A DNA stretch of 64,000 nt from Pseudomonas tehranensis (lineage in GTDB: Bacteria; Pseudomonadota; Gammaproteobacteria; Pseudomonadales; Pseudomonadaceae), in contig NZ_JABWQV010000001.1 in assembly GCF_014268615.1 (NCBI RefSeq), positions 186,001 to 250,000 on the forward strand, read 5' to 3'. The notes beneath the pieces are model-generated. The model saw only the letters and a list, made by a program, of their open reading frames with translations, did not search any database and had not been told where the DNA came from. The translations under genes were made by a program, and so were the position numbers. Positions 16,989-25,216 of the stretch are shown one piece after another (the first letter of the stretch is position 1; the number at the start of each line of letters is the position of its first letter).

Positions 16989-19763
16989 TCATGACTTCGG
17001 GCGCTGTCCCACTAGGAGCGTAGCGCTCCTGGGGTCGGTCAACCGTAGCCGAATCTGTTTTTCCGTTTCGATGATTGCAAAGAGCGCGACGCCCACAGCG
17101 ATAATCAATAGCCCATCCATAAAGGGAATCGCTTGCGTGGCAAACACCCTTTGCAGGGGAGGCGCGTAGGTGATGGCGAACTGGGCGAAGGTTACCACTG
17201 CAACGGTCAGCCACACGACTTTTGTACCTCTGACGGCCTTCCAGGTGAGTGAGGTGCCGTAAAGATTGCGTATGAAGAACAGGTGGAATATTTCCATCAC
17301 CACCAGCGTGTTGACGGCGATCGTGCGGGCCAACTCCACCGGGTAACCCCGGTCCAGTGCGTAGGTAAAAATGCCGTAGACGCCGCAAAGAAACAGGATC
17401 GAAACCAGCACCATGTGCCAGATCAAGGCGCCGCTTATCAATGGCTCGTGCCTTGAGCGCGGCGGCCGGCGCATGGTGTTTTCTTCGGTCGGTTCGAACG
17501 CCAGGGCGATCCCCAGCGTGATCGCGGTAATCAGGTTGATCCACAAGATCTGGATCGGTGTTACCGGCAGGGTGAAGCCAAACAGCAGCGCGACAATAAT
17601 GGTCATGGTTTCGCCCGCGTTGGTGGGCAACGTCCAGCTCAACACCTTCTTGATGTTGTCGTAGACCGTCCGGCCTTCACGCACCGCAGCCACGATAGAG
17701 GCAAAGTTATCATCGGCCAGCACCAGGTCTGCCGCCTCTTTTGCCGCCTCACTGCCTTTGTCACCCATGGCGATGCCAGCGTCGGCGCGTTTGAGCGCGG
17801 GCGCATCGTTGACGCCATCGCCGGTCATGGCCACGGTCATGCCGTTCGATTGCAGCAACATCACCAGCCGCAGCTTATGTTCGGGGCTGGTGCGGGCGAA
17901 GATGTTCACGTCCTTGAGCGCTTCTTTGAGCGTGGCGTCGTTCATCGCGTCCAGGTCGACGCCGGTCAGCACCTTGTCGGGATTTTGCAGACCGATTTGC
18001 GCGCCGATGGCGGCGGCGGTGCCGAAGTGATCGCCGGTGATCATCTTGACTGCGATACCGGCCGCCTGGCATTGCTGGACCGCCTGGATCGTTTCAGGGC
18101 GAGGCGGGTCAATCATGCCCGTCATGCCAAGCAGGGTCAGCGAACCCTGCACGTCGCCAAACTCCAGCACGGTGTGCTCGGACGGCACAGGCCGGCTGGC
18201 AAACGCCAGCACGCGCTGACCTTTGCTGGCAATGGCGTTTGCCTGTTGGTGCCAATAGTCAGCATTGAGCGGCTCTGTGGCGCCGCTGCTGCCACGCTGT
18301 TGCGCGCACATGGCCAGGATCTGTTCCGGTGCACCTTTTACATAGATGGACGCCTGTCGCTCATGGTTGTGGTGCAGCGTCGCCATGAAGCGGTGTTTGG
18401 CGTCAAACGGAATCGCGTCGGTGCGGGGCCAGGTGTGTCGCTCTTCTTCACCATCGATCCCGGCCTTCACGGAAAACGCCAGCAGCGCGCCTTCCATGGG
18501 GTCGCCCTCGACCTTCCAGGTGGCTTCGTGCTGTCTCAACACCGCGTCATTGCAAAGCGAGGCGGCGCGTCCCAGTTCGGCTAACGTGGGGTGGTTGGAG
18601 GTGTCAATCAACTGGTCGGCCAGGTTCATGTTGCCCGACGGTTGATAACCGGCACCGTCGACGGTGAAGGTGAGATCACTGGTGACGACCGAGGCGACCA
18701 TCATTTCGTTGCGGGTGAGGGTGCCGGTCTTGTCCGTGCAGATGACCGAAACCGAGCCCAGCGTTTCAATGGCGGGCAGGCGACGCACGATAGCGTTGCG
18801 CCGGGCCATCGCGCGAACGCCAACCGCCAGGGTAATGGTGAGTACGGCGGGCAGTCCTTCGGGGATGGCGGCGACCGACATGCCCACCACCACCATGAAG
18901 ATCTCGTTGAATGCGTAATGGCCGACAAAATGACCGTAAACCAGTAACAGCCCCGCAACGAGCAGAATCAGAATCGTCAGCCAGCGCGCGAAGACGTTCA
19001 TTTGCTGGACCAGCGGAGTGGTCAGTGTCTCGACTTCTGACAACAGATTGCTGATGCGCCCGATCTCGGCCGCCGTTGCGGTGGCCACAACGACCCCGGT
19101 GGCCTGTCCGCAGGTCACCAGGGTGCCACTGAAGGCCATGCAGGCACGATCACCCAGGGCCGCTCCAAGGCGCACAGGTTCAATGTGTTTTTCGACGGGG
19201 GCGGATTCACCGGTGAGGATGGCTTCCTGGATCTGCAGCCTGTTGGCGTGCAGCAGACGCAGGTCCGCGGGGACTTTGTCACCGGCCTCCAGTAACACAA
19301 TATCGCCCGGTACCAACTCCTCACCTGCAACACTTAAACGTTGGCCGGCACGAATCACGGCTGCATGTGGTGCCAGCATCTGCCGGATCGCGTCCATGGC
19401 TTTTTCCGCTTTGCCTTCCTGGACATAACCAATCACGGCGTTGGCCACCACCACCGCCAGAATGACCACCGTATCCCAAAGGTGTTGCAGCAGCGCGGTG
19501 ATCGCCGCAGAGCCCAGCAGCACATAAATCAGGATGTTGTGAAACTGCAACAGAAACCGCAGCCACGCCGGTCGCCGGGCCGATTCCGGCAAGCGATTGA
19601 GGCCTGTGTGCGCGAGCCGGGCTTGAACTTCGGCGTCGTTGAGCCCGGTGTGTTCATTGACCTCAAGCCGCTTGAGCACCTGCTGCGCAGGTAACGTGTA
19701 CCAAGCCTCGGCATCCACGGGAGTCGGATTTTGCTCGGTCGATGCGTTGCTCGGTCGGTTCAT
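16989..19763 (-). CDS. Type II cation-transporting P-type ATPase
   Basis: A 924-residue P-type ATPase with an N-terminal cation-ATPase domain, the actuator motif LTGES, the phosphorylation site CTDKTGTLT, the hinge TGDGVNDAPALKRADAGIAMG and about ten membrane helices. The layout is that of the Ca2+ or Na+/K+ (type II) ATPases, also seen in mycobacterial CtpF. The ion is not certain. The start at 19763 (MNRPSNASTEQ) is chosen over a longer basic lead. It is sandwiched between two usp genes 28 and 21 bases away and shares their promoter with an FNR box at 20811. Confidence 0.92.
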   Translation of the reverse strand: MNRPSNASTEQNPTPVDAEAWYTLPAQQVLKRLEVNEHTGLNDAEVQARLAHTGLNRLPESARRPAWLRFLLQFHNILIYVLLGSAAITALLQHLWDTVVILAVVVANAVIGYVQEGKAEKAMDAIRQMLAPHAAVIRAGQRLSVAGEELVPGDIVLLEAGDKVPADLRLLHANRLQIQEAILTGESAPVEKHIEPVRLGAALGDRACMAFSGTLVTCGQATGVVVATATAAEIGRISNLLSEVETLTTPLVQQMNVFARWLTILILLVAGLLLVYGHFVGHYAFNEIFMVVVGMSVAAIPEGLPAVLTITLAVGVRAMARRNAIVRRLPAIETLGSVSVICTDKTGTLTRNEMMVASVVTSDLTFTVDGAGYQPSGNMNLADQLIDTSNHPTLAELGRAASLCNDAVLRQHEATWKVEGDPMEGALLAFSVKAGIDGEEERHTWPRTDAIPFDAKHRFMATLHHNHERQASIYVKGAPEQILAMCAQQRGSSGATEPLNADYWHQQANAIASKGQRVLAFASRPVPSEHTVLEFGDVQGSLTLLGMTGMIDPPRPETIQAVQQCQAAGIAVKMITGDHFGTAAAIGAQIGLQNPDKVLTGVDLDAMNDATLKEALKDVNIFARTSPEHKLRLVMLLQSNGMTVAMTGDGVNDAPALKRADAGIAMGDKGSEAAKEAADLVLADDNFASIVAAVREGRTVYDNIKKVLSWTLPTNAGETMTIIVALLFGFTLPVTPIQILWINLITAITLGIALAFEPTEENTMRRPPRSRHEPLISGALIWHMVLVSILFLCGVYGIFTYALDRGYPVELARTIAVNTLVVMEIFHLFFIRNLYGTSLTWKAVRGTKVVWLTVAVVTFAQFAITYAPPLQRVFATQAIPFMDGLLIIAVGVALFAIIETEKQIRLRLTDPRSATLLVGQRPKS

Positions 19764-19791
19764 CCGTCCATCTTCCCTGTGCTCGTTCCTG

Positions 19792-20715
19792 TCAATCCAT
19801 CTTCTGCGGTGCAATCACCCACAGGCTGCACGGCATCTTGTACATCAGCCCTTCCACGGTGCTGCCGATCAGCTTGTCCAGGCCCGTGTAACGCACGCGC
19901 CCCATGACAATGACATCAATGTCATGGGATGCAGCGTAGCTGGCCAGCACCTTGGCCGGGTCGCCCATGATCATGCGCCGTTGTTCCGGCGCGATGCCGT
20001 TGCGCTCGGCCAGCGCATCGAAGGCTTCGCCCTGGGATTCGTAAAGCTGCCGGGCCAGGGTCGAGGAGAAGAACATCGAGCCACTGCCGAACCCGTATTC
20101 CGAGGCGGTGATGGACGATAGGTCATAGGCGTAGATGACTTCCAGGCTCGCGTCGCAGGAGGAGGCCAGTTTGTTGGCTTCGCTCAGGATCCGATCGTTG
20201 AGGCCTTCGTAGCGCCCATCGAGATGAAACGGGTCAATGGCAGCGAGAATCTTGTGCGGCCGGGCGTGAATGACTTTGTTGACGAAGTGCAGCGGTACGT
20301 CACTTTCGCGCAGAAGATGTACATCCAGCGGCGTGAACATCAGGCGCGAGAACCAGGATTCATGCTCCACCGTCTTGATCAGCGCATCCATCGGCTGCTC
20401 TTTGAGGTGGATCAGGATTTCCTGCAATGGCCGCTCGACCCACGTCACTTCGGTCGTGACTTCGATGCCGAGCTTGCGCAGTGGCCTGGCCTGCTCTTCC
20501 AGCCAGTGGCGATGGCGTTCAACGTAACCCAGGCGCATCTGCTCCAGTGCCTGTTCATTGACCAGGTTGGCGGTGGCCAGGCCTTCGAGGTAGTCGAAGG
20601 CCACGATATGCAGCGCGGCGCCTTCGGCCTTGGCCAGCGCCGCGGCCCGGTCGAAGGCCGGGCTGTGTTCCATCAGCGGCGAGACGACCAGCATCAAACG
20701 TGATTGCGTGGACAT
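19792..20715 (-). CDS. Tandem-domain universal stress protein (UspE-like)
   Basis: A 307-residue protein with two Usp domains (about 1-150 and 155-305). The C-terminal nucleotide motif reads MGRVRYTGLDKLIGST, keeping the first Gly and the GST but not the second Gly of G-x2-G-x9-GS. The start at 20715 (MSTQSRLMLVVSP) matches its paralogs; the open frame reaches 20733. It is the first gene of the usp-ATPase-usp operon. An FNR/ANR box is centred about 102 bases upstream, indicating induction at low oxygen. Confidence 0.92.
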   Translation of the reverse strand: MSTQSRLMLVVSPLMEHSPAFDRAAALAKAEGAALHIVAFDYLEGLATANLVNEQALEQMRLGYVERHRHWLEEQARPLRKLGIEVTTEVTWVERPLQEILIHLKEQPMDALIKTVEHESWFSRLMFTPLDVHLLRESDVPLHFVNKVIHARPHKILAAIDPFHLDGRYEGLNDRILSEANKLASSCDASLEVIYAYDLSSITASEYGFGSGSMFFSSTLARQLYESQGEAFDALAERNGIAPEQRRMIMGDPAKVLASYAASHDIDVIVMGRVRYTGLDKLIGSTVEGLMYKMPCSLWVIAPQKMD

Positions 20716-20810
20716 GACAAACCTCCCGAGCATTGGCGTGTTGGCACCGGGCGACTGTTCGCGCGGCGTGGTATCAGGCCTTGATCATGATCGCATCGGG
20801 CGCCGGCAAG

Positions 20811-20824
20811 TTGATTTGCATCAA
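20811..20824. promoter_or_regulatory. FNR/ANR box (TTGATTTGCATCAA)
   Basis: A perfect TTGAT-N4-ATCAA site between divergent genes, about 102 bases from the usp start on the left and 134 from the MgtC/DUF4010 start on the right. It probably controls the usp-ATPase-usp operon and possibly both directions. Confidence 0.88.
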
Positions 20825-20951
20825 ACCCAGTCCAGAAGCGTGGTATCAATGCGCACGACGCTGGGCAATAGCGCTATGTTTGATCATGAATCCGGCCAGG
20901 GACTACCCTGGACCCAGGTATAACCGCAACCCTCAGTATAGAACCGCTGCC

Positions 20952-22196
20952 ATGACCGAGACCCTGGGCTTTGCCAATGCCGCCGCCGCGCTTGGAATCG
21001 GCCTGTTGATCGGGTTAGAGCGCGAGCGACGCAAAGGCGAGGGCGTCAGACGCGATTTTGCCGGTCTGCGGACCTTTGCCATTACTTCATTGCTGGGGTA
21101 TGTCACGGCGCAGGCTGGCGGCGTCTTGTTGCTGGGGTTCGTGGCGCTTGCGCTAGGAGCCCTGGTGACGGTGGCCTATTGGAAAAACCTCGACCAGGAC
21201 CCCGGTATCACCAGCGAAGTGGCGTTATTCGCGGCGCTCGCGTTGGGGGCGCTCTGCATGACCGCCCCGACCCTTGCGATCGCGATTGGGGTGGTGATGG
21301 CCGGTCTGCTCGCCAGCCGCCAGGCGCTGCACCACTTTGCCCGCAATCAATTGACCGCAGCCGAAATGCGTGACGGGCTAGTGCTGTTGATCGCCGCGCT
21401 GGTGGTGCTGCCGCTGGTGCCGGATCGTTTCCTCGGGCCTTACGATGCGATCAACCCGCGCACTATCTGTATGTTGACGGTCATGTTGATGGCTGTGGGC
21501 GCGCTGGGGCATGTTGCGGTGCGGACCCTCGGCACTCGCTACGGTTACGCCCTCAGCGCGGTTGCCTCGGGCTTCGCCTCGGCCACGCTGACCGTTGCGA
21601 CCATGGGTAACATCGCCGCGAAAGAGCCGGTCAATCTCAAGGTGCTGAGCGCCGCAGCCGTGTTATCCAATCTGGCGACAGTGGCGCAAATGGGGCTGAT
21701 CCTCGGTGCCGTAGAACCGGCCCTGCTGCTTTGGATGTGGGGCCCGCTGCTCTGCGGCCTGCTGACAACATTGATCTACGCCGGGGTGCTGATGTTTCCG
21801 CGCCCAAGGGCTCGGGCGGATGAACCCATCAAGCGCGGCGGGGCCTTCAACCTCAAACTGGCCTTGACGGTAGTCCTGGCGATGGCCGGTATCACGGTCC
21901 TGTCGTCGGCGATGCTTGCCGAGTTCGGGCAAGCCGGCGTAACCGTCACCGCGATGTTCAGCGGGCTGGTTGACGCGCATGCCTCGATTGCTTCCGTTGC
22001 CTCCTTGGCGAAGGCCGGGTTGTTGCCCCTGGAGGGCATCGCCGTACCGGCCCTGGTGGCGATGAGCAGCAACTCCCTGAGTAAATGCGCAGTGGCCTGG
22101 CTCAGTGGCGGACGGCGTTTCGCCGGGTATGTCATTCCTGGCCAAGTGCTGGTGACGCTGGCGATGTGGGCCGGTGTGCTACTCCCGAACCTGTGA
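20952..22196 (+). CDS. MgtC/SapB-DUF4010 family membrane protein
   Basis: A 414-residue membrane protein with about eleven helices. The N-terminal part (1-145) has the MgtC-like motif LGIGLLIGLERERRKGEG and RTFAITSLLGY. The rest is the DUF4010 region, with SSNSLSKCAVAWLSGGRRF near the C-terminus. The start at 20952 (MTETLGFANAAAALG) is chosen because the family begins there; the open frame extends to 20733 through non-conserved sequence. The role is probably ion or osmotic homeostasis but unproven. It lies inside the FNR-box island. Confidence 0.85.
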   Translation: MTETLGFANAAAALGIGLLIGLERERRKGEGVRRDFAGLRTFAITSLLGYVTAQAGGVLLLGFVALALGALVTVAYWKNLDQDPGITSEVALFAALALGALCMTAPTLAIAIGVVMAGLLASRQALHHFARNQLTAAEMRDGLVLLIAALVVLPLVPDRFLGPYDAINPRTICMLTVMLMAVGALGHVAVRTLGTRYGYALSAVASGFASATLTVATMGNIAAKEPVNLKVLSAAAVLSNLATVAQMGLILGAVEPALLLWMWGPLLCGLLTTLIYAGVLMFPRPRARADEPIKRGGAFNLKLALTVVLAMAGITVLSSAMLAEFGQAGVTVTAMFSGLVDAHASIASVASLAKAGLLPLEGIAVPALVAMSSNSLSKCAVAWLSGGRRFAGYVIPGQVLVTLAMWAGVLLPNL

Positions 22197-22212
22197 GCCT
22201 ATTGGTGGCAGT

Positions 22213-22226
22213 TTGATGAAGATCAA
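22213..22226. promoter_or_regulatory. FNR/ANR box (TTGATGAAGATCAA)
   Basis: A perfect TTGAT-N4-ATCAA site centred 82 bases upstream of the usp start at 22302, a distance that fits a class II FNR promoter with a 40-base leader. Confidence 0.9.
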
Positions 22227-22301
22227 GTCCCGCCCGCGGCATGCGTTCATTCTGGAACCCTCAATCCCCAAGGGGGCTGCCGCCCCGTGCCGAGGTGTTC
22301 C

Positions 22302-23213
22302 ATGTCCCAGACCCAACGTTTGTTGTTATTGGCACCCGATGCCATGACCCGTTCGCCTGCGTTCGACCGCGCCACCGAACTGGCCTTGGCGTTGGATTTA
22401 CCCCTGCACATCGTCGCCATCGACTATCTGGAGGTGCTGTCGGTGGCTGGTCTTTTTGCGCCAGAGCAGGTCAAGCAGGCCCGCGACGGGTATCTGGAAA
22501 CGCACCGGCACTGGTTATGGCAACAGGCTGAGCTGGCGCGCCGCCATGGGGTGGAGGCGACGAGCGAGGTGGTCTGGGGCAAAGACGCTTATCAGGCCTT
22601 GCAGCAGTACGTCAAAGAGATGCCATTGGCTCTGATCATCAAGGACGCCGAGCCTGAACCGGTGATGAAGCGGATTTTCTTCACGCCCATGGACTGGCGC
22701 CTGCTGCGGGACTGCCCGGTGCCGGTGCACCTGGTCACTGATGCGCGTCATCCGCGGCCGCGGCAGGTTCTGGCGATCGTCGATGTGCTGCGCAGCGAGG
22801 AGCAGGACCTGGTGTTCAACGATCGGATCGTCGATGCCGCCGTGAAACTGGCTGAACAATGCAACGCCCAGGTTGAGTTGCTGCATGCCTTCGACTGGAC
22901 GGCGGTGTACGCCGCCGATATGGGCGTGGGCGCGCTGCCGCTGGCCACCGGGCTCTATGAAGCATTGGGGCAGGCGCAGCATGAAGTGTTTGAATCCCTG
23001 GCCGAGCGTCACGGTGTCCCGCCGCCGCAGCGTCACTTCATCGAAGGTGCGCCGCTGAGCAGCATCTGCACTTTCGCCACCGATCATCAATGCGACGTCA
23101 TTGTCATGGGTACGACACAGCATCGAGGCCTGGACAAGCACCTGGGCAGCACCGCCGAGCAGGTGCTGCAACGGGCACCTTGCAGCGTATGGGCAATCAA
23201 GCCGGGGGAGTGA
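22302..23213 (+). CDS. Tandem-domain universal stress protein
   Basis: A 303-residue two-domain Usp, starting MSQTQRLLLLAPDAMTRSPAF at 22302 after a weak CGAGG RBS. The second domain carries VMGTTQHRGLDKHLGSTAEQ, a degenerate nucleotide-binding motif. It is paralogous to the products at 19792, 24191 and 27648. A perfect FNR box is upstream, so micro-oxic induction is expected. The individual ligand or partner is unknown. Confidence 0.92.
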   Translation: MSQTQRLLLLAPDAMTRSPAFDRATELALALDLPLHIVAIDYLEVLSVAGLFAPEQVKQARDGYLETHRHWLWQQAELARRHGVEATSEVVWGKDAYQALQQYVKEMPLALIIKDAEPEPVMKRIFFTPMDWRLLRDCPVPVHLVTDARHPRPRQVLAIVDVLRSEEQDLVFNDRIVDAAVKLAEQCNAQVELLHAFDWTAVYAADMGVGALPLATGLYEALGQAQHEVFESLAERHGVPPPQRHFIEGAPLSSICTFATDHQCDVIVMGTTQHRGLDKHLGSTAEQVLQRAPCSVWAIKPGE

Positions 23214-23268
23214 AGGCAGAGGCAACGCTGCGCGGGCCCTGGAACGGGTCCCGCGCAATCAGCCATGG

Positions 23269-23832
23269 CTACAGATAGAGCCGGTGGATGACCTGCCGGG
23301 CGTCGTCGGGATCGGTGCGGGTTTCAAATCCCAGACTGTGGGCCAGCTCCCGCATCGGGGCGTTATCGGCGGCGTCGATGGAATACAGCTGGCGGAAGCC
23401 ATTCTTGCGGGCCGCCTCTATCAAATGCTCCATCAGCAACGTACCCAGCCCCAAATGCTGCCATTGATCGGCGACGGTCACGGCGCATTCACATTCGTCT
23501 TCACGGGTGGCGCTATAACGGCTGACGCCGATTTCGATCAACTGACCGTTGTCGTGGGCCAGGGCGATATAGGCCATGCGCGTCTTGCAGTCGATGTCCA
23601 TCAATTGGTCGAGCATCGCCGCACCGGGTTCATTGATTTGCGCCAGAAAACGCATGTGCCGGGACTCCGGCGACAGACGCTTGATGAAGTCATATTCGCG
23701 CTGGCGATCTTCTTCCTTCAATGGCCTGATCAGCACGTGCCGGCCATCTCTGAGCGCCTGGATCCAGTGCTTGCCGCTGATACTGGCGTACATGGCTGCG
23801 GCGCGTTCATTGTGGTCTTTGACGTTGAGCAT
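23269..23832 (-). CDS. GNAT-family N-acetyltransferase
   Basis: A 187-residue acetyltransferase. It begins MLNVKDHNERAAAMYASISG, and the acetyl-CoA pocket motif is DQWQHLGLGTLLMEHLIEAA (about 124-143). Similarity to the acetyltransferase half of bacterial Pat-type protein acetyltransferases is suggested by VLIRPLKEEDRQREYDFIKR. GGAGGA eight bases upstream supports the start at 23832 over 23847 and 23883. An FNR-like palindrome lies 93 bases upstream. Acetyl-phosphate from the nearby phosphoketolase might link to protein acetylation, but that is speculation. Confidence 0.87.
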   Translation of the reverse strand: MLNVKDHNERAAAMYASISGKHWIQALRDGRHVLIRPLKEEDRQREYDFIKRLSPESRHMRFLAQINEPGAAMLDQLMDIDCKTRMAYIALAHDNGQLIEIGVSRYSATREDECECAVTVADQWQHLGLGTLLMEHLIEAARKNGFRQLYSIDAADNAPMRELAHSLGFETRTDPDDARQVIHRLYL

Positions 23833-23918
23833 GATGTGTTCCTCCATCGGGTGTGAACCTTCGGCGCGGCAAAGGCCGCGCATTCATCACTGTTCTACGC
23901 CGGCGTGGCAGATCGATT

Positions 23919-23932
23919 CTGATCTGGATCAG
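23919..23932. promoter_or_regulatory. FNR/ANR-like box (CTGATCTGGATCAG)
   Basis: A perfect palindrome that differs from TTGAT-N4-ATCAA only in the outermost base of each arm. It is centred 93 bases upstream of the acetyltransferase start, matching the spacing of the other boxes. Confidence 0.65.
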
Positions 23933-23978
23933 TGCTCGCGAATCCACTCGTCGATGATCAATGCCTGGGAGCAGTCAA

Positions 23979-24073
23979 ACCTGTGGGAGCAAGGCTTGCC
24001 CGCGATGAACGTTCATGCGGTCCACCTGAAGACCTGGGTGCCTGCATCGCGAGCAAGCTTTGCTCCCACAGGT
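23979..24073. repeat. REP-like inverted repeat pair
   Basis: ACCTGTGGGAGCAAGGCTTG at 23979 pairs with CAAGCTTTGCTCCCACAGGT ending at 24073, separated by about 55 bases. GTGGGAGC...GCTCCCAC palindromes of this kind are the common Pseudomonas fluorescens REP elements. They are probably neutral or act on mRNA ends or supercoiling. Confidence 0.8.
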
Positions 24074-24085
24074 ATGTGCATGCAG

Positions 24086-24099
24086 TTGATAAAGATCAA
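24086..24099. promoter_or_regulatory. FNR/ANR box (TTGATAAAGATCAA)
   Basis: A perfect site centred 98 bases upstream of the usp start at 24191. Confidence 0.9.
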
Positions 24100-24190
24100 G
24101 CCGCCCCAGGGGGGACAAGCGCAGGCTGTTGCACATGCCAGAGAGGGACCGCTGGGGACCTGATGGCGAACAGATCAGTGGAGGTGTGTA

Positions 24191-25084
24191 ATGGAGCAGT
24201 ACCAACGTTTGCTATTGATCGTTGAAGCCGACCTGCATCCGTCTGCCGCGCTGCGTCGGGCCTGTGCCCTGGCCAGGGTCAGCGGCGCGGTCTTGCATTT
24301 GTGCGCATTCGTTCAACCACCGCCGCACACCCATTTGTGGGGCGAAAAAGACGATGAAGCGACGCTTCAGCGCTATATGCACCGCTATCGTCGCTGGATG
24401 GTGGAGGAAGCGGCGCTGCTCAAAGAGCAAGGGCTGGACGTGACGACACACGTGGTCTGGACCACTCATCCATTGCTGGACATCCTGCGTTACGTCGAAC
24501 AGTTTCAGCCCGACTTGCTGATCAAGGATGTGACCCTCGAACCGCTGCTCAAGCGTGTTTTCGTGACACCTCTGGACTGCCATCTGCTGCGCGATTGCCC
24601 GGTGCCGGTGCATCTGGTCAATCGCGCCACCCACAGCTTGCCGCGCCGGGTTGTGGCGGCGGTGGACCCCGCCAATCCGCAGGCCAACGCCTTGAACGAG
24701 CGCATTATCCAGGCCGCCGGGGCAATGGCCCTGCAATGCAATGCCCCGCTGCATCTGCTGCACGCCTGCGACCTGTCACCGGCCTTCAACGGCGAGGTCT
24801 CGTTGCTGGCAGGGGCCGGGGATGAAGACTTTGCCGAGGCCTTGCGAGAGTCGCTGCACGCTGCATTCATCAATTTGGCCGAGCGCTGGAACGTGCCTCC
24901 CGAGCGCCGGCACTTCGTCATTGGCCTGCCGGTGCCGGTGATTCATGAGTTCCTCGATGAGTTCGAGGTTGATGTGGTGGTGATGGGCACCGAACAACGT
25001 CTGGGTCTGGACCGTCTGATCGGCAGCACGACGGAGCGGGCACTGTATTCGGTGTCGGGCAGTCTGTTGGCGGTCAGGGCATGA
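24191..25084 (+). CDS. Tandem-domain universal stress protein
   Basis: A 297-residue two-domain Usp starting MEQYQRLLLIVEADLHPSAAL. The second domain holds VMGTEQRLGLDRLIGSTTER (degenerate ATP motif, second Gly lost). It has the segment PDLLIKDVTLEPLLKRVFVT, shared with its paralogs and useful for recognising this subfamily. GGAGG lies upstream of the ATG. It is preceded by a perfect FNR box and followed 132 bases later by phosphoketolase with its own box. Confidence 0.92.
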   Translation: MEQYQRLLLIVEADLHPSAALRRACALARVSGAVLHLCAFVQPPPHTHLWGEKDDEATLQRYMHRYRRWMVEEAALLKEQGLDVTTHVVWTTHPLLDILRYVEQFQPDLLIKDVTLEPLLKRVFVTPLDCHLLRDCPVPVHLVNRATHSLPRRVVAAVDPANPQANALNERIIQAAGAMALQCNAPLHLLHACDLSPAFNGEVSLLAGAGDEDFAEALRESLHAAFINLAERWNVPPERRHFVIGLPVPVIHEFLDEFEVDVVVMGTEQRLGLDRLIGSTTERALYSVSGSLLAVRA

Positions 25085-25098
25085 GGAGGGCGCTGATT

Positions 25099-25112
25099 CT
25101 GATGTAAATCAA
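25099..25112. promoter_or_regulatory. FNR/ANR box (CTGATGTAAATCAA)
   Basis: One mismatch from consensus, centred 111 bases upstream of the phosphoketolase start. Confidence 0.82.
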
Positions 25113-25216
25113 GTCGGGCTTGTTCAAGCGCTCCAGAATCAGGATGGCAGGCGGTTCGATAGTGGTTCAAGCGATCAGGCAGGTCGCGGGTAAGCGAGCC
25201 TCTTTAGGAGAATGTG

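Larger units (their letters stand above)
23833..24190. other. Divergent promoter region between acetyltransferase and usp genes
   Basis: This gap of 358 bases has no gene. It holds two FNR-type boxes, one near each divergent gene, with a REP-like inverted repeat between them. Confidence 0.8.
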